In this document: piece by piece, positions 59,036 through 64,000 of the stretch
How the letters are laid out: every line of letters starts with the position of its first letter
Numbering within the stretch: the first letter of the stretch is position 1
Source: Enterobacter sp. JUb54
GTDB lineage: Bacteria > Pseudomonadota > Gammaproteobacteria > Enterobacterales > Enterobacteriaceae
Assembly: GCF_014298075.1 (NCBI RefSeq)
Contig: NZ_CP060418.1
Coordinates: forward strand, 620,001 to 684,000
Length of the DNA: 64,000 nt
Direction of reading: 5' to 3'
Program-made: the position numbers and the translations under genes
Notes under the pieces: generated by a model
Seen by the model: the letters and a program-made list of their open reading frames with translations, nothing else
Database searches by the model: none
Told to the model about the DNA's origin: nothing

Positions 59036-60784
59036 ATGGTGCCAAAGAATAAAAATCAGTCAGCCGCGCATTTCACCCCGGTCCGTTTTGGATTGTTGTG
59101 CGTAGCGATTTTGGGTTGTCTCGGATTCCTGTTAGGCCGCGTGGCCTGGCTGCAAATCATTTCACCAGATAACCTGGTTAAACAAGAAGATATGCGCTCG
59201 TTACGGGAAGAACCCATTGACGTTCAGCGTGGCACCATCAGCGATCGTGAAAACCGTCCGCTGGCAGTCAGCGTCCCGGTCAGCGCCATCTGGGCCGACC
59301 CGCAGACGATGATGGAGAAGGGCGGCGTTGGCTATGGTCCGCGCTGGCAGGCGATGGCGGAGGCGCTACACCTTAACCTGGGGGACCTGGCCAAACGCAT
59401 CGAAGCTCATCCTCACATGCGTTTTATCTACCTGGCTCGCCAGGTCAATCCGGAACAGGCCGAATGGATCGATAAACTCCATCTGCCGGGGATTAACCTG
59501 CGCGATGAGTCGCGGCGGTTTTATCCGGCAGGGCACGTGGCGGCCAACCTGCTGGGATTCACCAATATTGATAACCAGGGCATTGAAGGGGTTGAGAAGA
59601 GTTTCAACAGTCAGCTGACGGGGAAAGCCGGGCGGCGGCTGGTGCGTAAAGACCGTCATGGCCACGTGATCGAAAATATCACCGAGGTGCCGGCGGTGCC
59701 GGCGCACACCATTCAGTTAAGTATTGATGAGCGCCTGCAAACGGTGACGGAAGATGCGCTGGATAATGCCGTGAAGTGGAATAAGGCCGAGTCTGGCGCC
59801 GCGGTGCTGATTAAAATCGACACCGGGGAAATTCTGTCGATGGCCAGCTATCCGGATTTCAACCCTAACAACCGTGATGACGCGAAACTGGATGATTTCC
59901 GCAATCGGGCCATCAGTGACACCTTTGAACCCGGATCGACGGTTAAGCCGCTGGTGGTCATGACGGCTCTCCAGCAGGGGATCGTGCAGCCGGACAGCGT
60001 GGTCGACACCCACCCGTTTGTGCTGGATGGCCACCGGATCCGCGATGTAGGCTATTACCCGGAGCTGACGTTGACCGGCATCCTGCAGAAATCCAGCGAT
60101 ACCGGGGTCTCGCACCTTTCACTGGCGATGCCGGTTCAGCATCTTCTCGATACCTACAAAGCGTTTGGGTTTGGCGATCCGACCGGCCTGGGCCTCACCG
60201 GCGAAAGTTCGGGCCTGATGCCGCAGCGTCGCTATTGGGGACAGCTTGACCGGGCGACCTTTGCGTTTGGCTATGGCCTGATGGTTACGCCGCTCCAGCT
60301 GGCGCACGTCTATGCCACCATCGGTGGTTTTGGCATCGAGCGCCCATTATCGATAACCCGAATCGACCCGCCGGTGATCGGCACCCGCGTGATGCCGGAA
60401 CCGATCGTGCATGAAGTGGAGCACATGATGGAGAGCGTGGCTCTGCCTGGCGGCGGTGGGACCAAGGCGGCAGTTCGTGATTACCGTATTGCGGTAAAAA
60501 CCGGGACGGCGAAAAAAATCGGCCCGGACGGCAAATACATCGACAAATATATTGCCTATACGGCAGGGGTCGCTCCCGCCAGCCACCCGCAGTTCGCGCT
60601 GGTGGTGGTGATAAACGACCCCAGCAACGGGGCCTATTATGGCGGAGCTGTTTCCGCACCGGTATTCAGCCAGATCATGGGCGATGTGCTGCGTCTGGAA
60701 AATGTCATGCCGGATGGGATGCCGCAGGGGTCAGAGAATCTTATCGTGATGCACAACGGAGAAGCCGCGCCGCCTGCGTTGTAA
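59036..60784 (+). CDS. FtsI/PBP3 paralogue (PBP3SAL-like transpeptidase)
   Basis: A 582-residue class B penicillin-binding protein: membrane anchor at about 18-36, pedestal domain, and transpeptidase with Ser301-Thr-Val-Lys304, Ser353-Ser354-Asp355 and Lys488-Thr-Gly. It is closely similar to E. coli FtsI but has divergent ends and lies outside the dcw cluster. A second ftsI-like gene in this area (cspC-rlmA) is known in Salmonella as PBP3SAL, which supports division at acidic pH. The second motif has Asp where FtsI has Asn. ATG 59036 or GTG 59039 may start it; the GGAG site fits GTG better. Confidence 0.88.
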   Translation: MVPKNKNQSAAHFTPVRFGLLCVAILGCLGFLLGRVAWLQIISPDNLVKQEDMRSLREEPIDVQRGTISDRENRPLAVSVPVSAIWADPQTMMEKGGVGYGPRWQAMAEALHLNLGDLAKRIEAHPHMRFIYLARQVNPEQAEWIDKLHLPGINLRDESRRFYPAGHVAANLLGFTNIDNQGIEGVEKSFNSQLTGKAGRRLVRKDRHGHVIENITEVPAVPAHTIQLSIDERLQTVTEDALDNAVKWNKAESGAAVLIKIDTGEILSMASYPDFNPNNRDDAKLDDFRNRAISDTFEPGSTVKPLVVMTALQQGIVQPDSVVDTHPFVLDGHRIRDVGYYPELTLTGILQKSSDTGVSHLSLAMPVQHLLDTYKAFGFGDPTGLGLTGESSGLMPQRRYWGQLDRATFAFGYGLMVTPLQLAHVYATIGGFGIERPLSITRIDPPVIGTRVMPEPIVHEVEHMMESVALPGGGGTKAAVRDYRIAVKTGTAKKIGPDGKYIDKYIAYTAGVAPASHPQFALVVVINDPSNGAYYGGAVSAPVFSQIMGDVLRLENVMPDGMPQGSENLIVMHNGEAAPPAL

Positions 60785-60794
60785 CAGTGGTCTG

Positions 60795-60830
60795 AAAGGG
60801 CGAATAGCGCTACACTTTCGCCCTTTTAGC
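60795..60830 (+). terminator. Intrinsic terminator between the ftsI paralogue and rlmA
   Basis: AAAGGGCGAA and TTCGCCCTTT form a 10-bp stem with T's at the 3' side, 10 bp after the stop codon. Confidence 0.85.
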
Positions 60831-60845
60831 GACACCGGAGTTGTT

Positions 60846-61640
60846 ATGTCATACAGTTGCCCGCTTTGCCACGCGCCGCTTGTCCGCCGCGACAACAGTT
60901 TTACCTGCCCGCAGCGGCACCAGTTCGATCTGGCGAAAGAGGGGTATGTCAATTTACTGCCGGTGCAGTTCAAACGCTCTCGCGATCCGGGCGATAGCGC
61001 CGAGATGATGCAGGCCCGCCGGGCGTTTCTCGACGCCGGTCACTATCAACCCCTGCGCGATGCGATCTGCGAGTTTCTGCGCACCGAGACCCCTGCACGT
61101 CTGCTGGATATTGGCTGTGGAGAAGGGTACTACACCCACGCCTTCGCCAGTATTGCCGGGCACTGCTGGGGCCTGGATGTCTCTAAATCAGCCATTCGTG
61201 CGGCAGCAAAACGCTACCCGCAGGTGGATTTTTGTGTTGCTTCCAGCCAGCGTCTGCCGTTTGATGATGCCAGCCTTGATGCGGTGGTGCGGATTTATGC
61301 CCCCTGCAATGCCCAGGAGCTGGCCCGGGCGATCGTCCCTGGTGGCTGGGTGATTACCGCGACGCCTGGGCCTCGCCATCTGATGGAGCTGAAAGGGCTG
61401 ATTTATGATGAGGTGCGCCTGCATGAGGAAAATCATGAGGCAATGCCCGGCTTTGTTTTACGTCAGCAGCAACAACTGGCCTATCCGATGCAGCTGAGCG
61501 GGCAAGAAGCCGAAGCGTTACTGCAGATGACGCCGTTTGCGTGGCGGGCAAAGCCTGAGGTGCGTGAAACGCTACGAGCGCAGGACATTTTTAGCTGCCA
61601 GACGGATTTTATGCTCCACTTCTGGCAGCGCGAGGCCTGA
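60846..61640 (+). CDS. rlmA: 23S rRNA m1G745 methyltransferase RlmA
   Basis: RlmA (264 residues) methylates G745 in helix 35 of 23S rRNA. The N-terminal zinc site is Cys5, Cys8, Cys21, His25 (CPLC...CPQRHQF). The SAM motif [15 protein letters not shown] lies near residue 84. The product is a few residues shorter than in E. coli, in the loop after the N-terminal domain. It is convergent with mntP, 3 bp apart. Confidence 0.95.
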   Translation: MSYSCPLCHAPLVRRDNSFTCPQRHQFDLAKEGYVNLLPVQFKRSRDPGDSAEMMQARRAFLDAGHYQPLRDAICEFLRTETPARLLDIGCGEGYYTHAFASIAGHCWGLDVSKSAIRAAAKRYPQVDFCVASSQRLPFDDASLDAVVRIYAPCNAQELARAIVPGGWVITATPGPRHLMELKGLIYDEVRLHEENHEAMPGFVLRQQQQLAYPMQLSGQEAEALLQMTPFAWRAKPEVRETLRAQDIFSCQTDFMLHFWQREA

Positions 61641-61643
61641 GAA

Positions 61644-62210
61644 TTAGCCGGCGAAGTGGCTCCAGAGAATTTCGCTGCCGATACCAATCAAGACGATACC
61701 ACCCAGAATCTCGGCCCGTTTGCCAAGCAGCGGGCCGATAAACCGTCCGACCATAATCCCCAGCGTTGACATGATAAGCGTTGCGCAGCCGATCGCGAGG
61801 GCGGTGGCAATGATGTTCACCTGCAGGAAAGCCAGGCCCACGCCGACGGCCATTGCATCGAGGCTGGTGGCGAAAGCGGTCACCACCAGCAACCAGAATC
61901 CATGACGGAGAGGAGCCTCACAGGCTTCGCTATCGCCTGCGCGGAAACCTTCAATTACCATCCTGCCGCCAAGAAAAATCAGCAGCGCAAAGGCGATCCA
62001 GTGGTTCCATTCGAGGACAAACTGGCTGGCGAGCATTCCCATGCCCCAACCAACGAGAGGCGTGAGGGTTTCGATCGCGCCGAAAATCAGTCCGGTGCGT
62101 AAGGCTTCAGAAAATTTAGGTTTGTGTAAGGTGGCGCCTTTCCCGATTGAGGCGGCGAAAGCGTCCATGGACATGCCAAAGGCAAGAAGAATCGTGGCAG
62201 ATAGGTTCAT
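61644..62210 (-). CDS. mntP: Manganese exporter MntP
   Basis: A 188-residue six-helix inner-membrane protein with two repeated DUF204 halves and the acidic membrane motifs MSMDAFAAS (residues 14-22) and TSLDAMAVG (about 115-123) that bind Mn2+. It exports excess manganese. It sits behind a long leader containing a yybP-ykoY riboswitch. The ribosome binding site is CAGGA 7 bp before the ATG. Confidence 0.96.
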   Translation of the reverse strand: MNLSATILLAFGMSMDAFAASIGKGATLHKPKFSEALRTGLIFGAIETLTPLVGWGMGMLASQFVLEWNHWIAFALLIFLGGRMVIEGFRAGDSEACEAPLRHGFWLLVVTAFATSLDAMAVGVGLAFLQVNIIATALAIGCATLIMSTLGIMVGRFIGPLLGKRAEILGGIVLIGIGSEILWSHFAG

Positions 62211-62304
62211 ACATGCGTCCTGACCGGGGAAAATCCATATGACACATCACTACCCCCAGTAAACATACGCGACCCGGTAAAGAGGTATGGCGTATAGCGG
62301 TGAT
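62211..62304 (-). promoter_or_regulatory. Expression platform of the mntP riboswitch
   Basis: GTGATGTGTC at 62300-62309 and GACACATCAC at 62241-62250 are perfect complements, able to fold the RNA between aptamer and start codon. Near the start, ACTGGGG and CCCCGGT can pair beside the AGGA site. These look like alternative structures that hide or expose the ribosome binding site. Confidence 0.6.
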
Positions 62305-62430
62305 GTGTCTATGGTCTCGCCTGATCGAACATCTTTTCGACCCGTACGTGCCACGTTTTGCAACGAGTATGTTGACACGTACATTTCCTGGCAGGCAGGA
62401 AATCGGCTACTCCCCAACGACGGGCGCAAC
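62305..62430 (-). promoter_or_regulatory. yybP-ykoY manganese riboswitch aptamer
   Basis: Read on the minus strand, the leader has the two conserved loop motifs of the yybP-ykoY class: GGGGAGTAGCC (core 62407-62415) and GAGACC (62313-62318), about 90 nt apart and separated by hairpin arms. In E. coli the same element ahead of mntP senses Mn2+ and turns translation on. Ends are approximate. Confidence 0.92.
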
Positions 62431-62489
62431 CTTAACATATTTTTAGAATATAAAACAATAACAGGATTTATTTATTTCGATAACCAAAT

Positions 62490-62508
62490 GATAACGATTT
62501 TCATTTGA
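62490..62508. promoter_or_regulatory. Fur-like box upstream of mntP
   Basis: GATAACGATTTTCATTTGA matches 13 of 19 positions of the Fur consensus GATAATGATAATCATTATC. It lies between the MntR-like sites and the riboswitch, where the mntP promoter should be. Confidence 0.45.
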
Positions 62509-62551
62509 ATTTACAAGTAAATGATTCGTTAATTAATATCGGTGAAGTGGA

Positions 62552-62585
62552 CGAATGAAATATAGCCGGTGCTATATTTCATTCG
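62552..62585. promoter_or_regulatory. Perfect palindrome, probable MntR operator 1
   Basis: CGAATGAAATATAGC-CGGT-GCTATATTTCATTCG is a perfect 15-bp inverted repeat. Its centre ATAGC-N4-GCTAT is the core of the MntR consensus (AACATAGC-N4-GCTATGTT). It lies between yobD and mntP. Confidence 0.65.
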
Positions 62586-62610
62586 CTGGAATTGGTTAAA
62601 AATTGACGAG

Positions 62611-62628
62611 ATATAGCACGAGTTATAT
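62611..62628. promoter_or_regulatory. Second MntR-like half-diverged palindrome
   Basis: ATATAGC-ACGA-GTTATAT repeats the core of the neighbouring palindrome with one mismatch, its centre 51 bp away. The nearly five helical turns would place two MntR dimers on the same DNA face. Confidence 0.45.
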
Positions 62629-62635
62629 TTTTAAC

Positions 62636-63094
62636 TCATTGAGTTGAAACGAGAAGTTTGTATATCTTCTCAAGGTCATCAATGTTTTTGACCCGAATAA
62701 GCAAACGCCGCTGTTCTAATTGCATCACCAGCACGCCATCTTCCGATAAATTCATTTCTTTGATACGGCTATATTCAATCCAGATATTGGCGAAGAAAAA
62801 GCCACTGGCTTTGAAGATGATTTTCGGCGTGCGGATCCAGAACAGGTACAAGCCCATCAACGCCAGTGCAGATAATAACCATGTGGTGATTAACGCGCCG
62901 TGGTTGGTGATATTGTTGTAAATCAGAATGGCCACCAGGCCGACGAAGATGATCCCATCGACACGACTGCGGCGGAGCAGGGGGATAGTCAGGAGCTGCG
63001 GACCGTTGCGCCGCGGCATAATAAACTGGTCATAAATTGCAAACGCCAGCAGAACAAGAATAAACAGAACCAGCACCAGATCCGTGATTGTCAT
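62636..63094 (-). CDS. yobD: DUF986 inner membrane protein YobD
   Basis: A 152-residue protein with about three membrane segments (4-22, 45-65, 70-90) and a soluble C-terminal part ([22 protein letters not shown]). The family is DUF986, of unknown function. The ATG at 63094 equals the E. coli start; the longer frame to 63205 crosses the terminator and man genes. It lies directly behind the manXYZ terminator. Confidence 0.93.
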   Translation of the reverse strand: MTITDLVLVLFILVLLAFAIYDQFIMPRRNGPQLLTIPLLRRSRVDGIIFVGLVAILIYNNITNHGALITTWLLSALALMGLYLFWIRTPKIIFKASGFFFANIWIEYSRIKEMNLSEDGVLVMQLEQRRLLIRVKNIDDLEKIYKLLVSTQ

Positions 63095-63105
63095 CCATCC
63101 TCCGG

Positions 63106-63134
63106 TAAAAAAAAACCGGGGGCTAAGCCCCCGG
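63106..63134 (-). terminator. Terminator of the man PTS operon
   Basis: On the minus strand CCGGGGGCT-T-AGCCCCCGG is followed by TTTTTTTTTT. It stands between manZ and yobD, about 12 bp before the yobD start. Confidence 0.92.
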
Positions 63135-63149
63135 CGTACAACAAGATAC

Positions 63150-64000
63150 TTACAGGCCCAGCAGGCCGATAGCATAGCCCACGATACCGATGACGAAGAA
63201 GCCAACGATGATCCACAGGGCGTTCACTTTCTTACGCAGCAGCCACATACAGGCGAAGGTCAGCAGCAGCGGAACCAGGCCAGGCATCAGCTGGTCAAGA
63301 ATGGTCTGCACGGTGGTGACGCGAGTCTGGCCATCCTGACCGGTGATTGTTGATACCACCAGCGGGATATTCACGTGCGTCCACTTGTTAACCAAAGCCC
63401 CCATGACAAACAGGCCGAGAATTGACGCCCCCTCGGTCAGTTTCTGCAGGAAGCCGCCGCCCATATCTTTAACGATGTCGATACCTTTACGGTAACCGTA
63501 TGCCACGCCGTAGTAACGGGTCAGCAGACGTACTGCGTTAAACAGGATGAAGAACAGCAGAGGACCCAGCAGGCTGCCGCTCATCGCGATACCTGCGCCC
63601 AGTGCAGCGAATACCGGACGAACGGTACCCCAGAAGATCGGGTCGCCGACGCCGGCCAGCGGCCCCATCAGACCGACTTTGATGCCGTTAATCGCACCAT
63701 CGTCGATCTCTGCACCGTTAGCACGCTGCTCTTCCATCGCCAGCGTTACGCCAAGAACCGGCGCCGCGACGTATGGATGGGTGTTAAAGAACTCCAGGTG
63801 ACGTTTAATCGCCTGTTTACGGGCATCGTTGTTCTCCGGGTACAGACGACGAATTGCCGGTACCATTGCGAAGCAGAAGCCCAACGCCTGCATACGTTCA
63901 AAGTTCCATGACCCCTGGAACAGGTTAGAACGAATGAACACGCCACGAATATCACTCTGAGTGAGTTTTTTCTCGGTGGTATTTTTAGTCATATCAACCA
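63150..64000 (-). CDS. manZ: Mannose PTS IID component ManZ (5' end just outside window)
   Basis: ManZ, with ManY, forms the membrane channel of the mannose/glucose phosphotransferase system; ManX phosphorylates the sugar. The sequence matches the 283-residue E. coli protein ([14 protein letters not shown]..., [18 protein letters not shown]). The last window bases read on the minus strand as TG-GTT-GAT-ATG-ACT, giving [11 protein letters not shown], so the true ATG should begin at position 64001. The ATG at 63992 is then internal codon 4. Confidence 0.95.
   Translation of the reverse strand, partial: VDMTKNTTEKKLTQSDIRGVFIRSNLFQGSWNFERMQALGFCFAMVPAIRRLYPENNDARKQAIKRHLEFFNTHPYVAAPVLGVTLAMEEQRANGAEIDDGAINGIKVGLMGPLAGVGDPIFWGTVRPVFAALGAGIAMSGSLLGPLLFFILFNAVRLLTRYYGVAYGYRKGIDIVKDMGGGFLQKLTEGASILGLFVMGALVNKWTHVNIPLVVSTITGQDGQTRVTTVQTILDQLMPGLVPLLLTFACMWLLRKKVNALWIIVGFFVIGIVGYAIGLLGL

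Overview
The window is chromosomal DNA of an enterobacterium, most likely of the Klebsiella/Raoultella group. The backbone keeps the Escherichia coli gene order from cutC/cmoAB through ruvCAB, znuABC, zwf-edd-eda, ptrB, prc-htpX, kdgR, mgrB and cspC to manZ. The 47-residue MgrB reads as the Klebsiella type, and the 127-bp ERIC repeats are typical of the family. I saw no tRNA or rRNA gene, CRISPR array, insertion sequence or prophage.

Layout. 0.1-4.7 kb: cutC (with the MicL sRNA in its 3' part), the tRNA wobble genes cmoA/cmoB, and yecN, yecE, yecD. 4.9-10.4 kb: aspS-nudB-yebC-ruvC and the SOS-controlled ruvAB. 10.4-15.5 kb: the Zur-controlled znuBC/znuA zinc importer, mepM and lpxM. 15.5-21.0 kb: an accessory C4-dicarboxylate island lying exactly between lpxM and pykA. 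It holds an orphan CitB/DcuR-type response regulator, an NAD-malic enzyme paralogue, an AEC-family permease and a divergent 2-hydroxycarboxylate transporter. 21.0-29.3 kb: pykA, hexR, zwf, edd, eda and purT, with recognisable HexR, GntR and PurR operators. 29.4-35.5 kb: yebG (LexA), yebE, ptrB, exoX, holE and the yobA-yebZ-yebY copper-type operon.

35.6-42.8 kb: the SdsR/RyeA sRNA pair, then a second accessory block. This block has a complete archaic (Csu-like, spore-coat-U) chaperone-usher pilus operon, a small membrane-protein gene and a VirK/YbjX (DUF535) gene. It ends at an ERIC element that abuts the pphA start codon. 43.1-57 kb: pphA, yebW, yebV, rsmF, letA/letB, msrC, proQ, prc, htpX, yebQ, kdgR and yobH. 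57-64 kb: mgrB, yebO, yobF-cspC, an ftsI paralogue resembling Salmonella PBP3SAL, rlmA, mntP, yobD and the 3' part of the mannose PTS operon (manZ, whose first base lies just outside the window).

How the parts fit. Central carbon control is concentrated here: HexR acts on zwf, GntR on edd, KdgR is encoded nearby, and the island adds malate uptake and oxidative decarboxylation next to pyruvate kinase. The envelope is a second theme: LpxM, MepM, Prc, LetAB, HtpX, MgrB, MicL, an alternative division transpeptidase and a pilus. Metal handling is the third: ZnuABC with Zur, and MntP with a clear yybP-ykoY manganese riboswitch. Upstream of mntP lie two MntR-like palindromes and a Fur-like box. The least ordinary parts are the two accessory islands, the ERIC elements at gene starts (pphA, mgrB, the 2HCT transporter), the layered mntP regulatory region and the ftsI paralogue.
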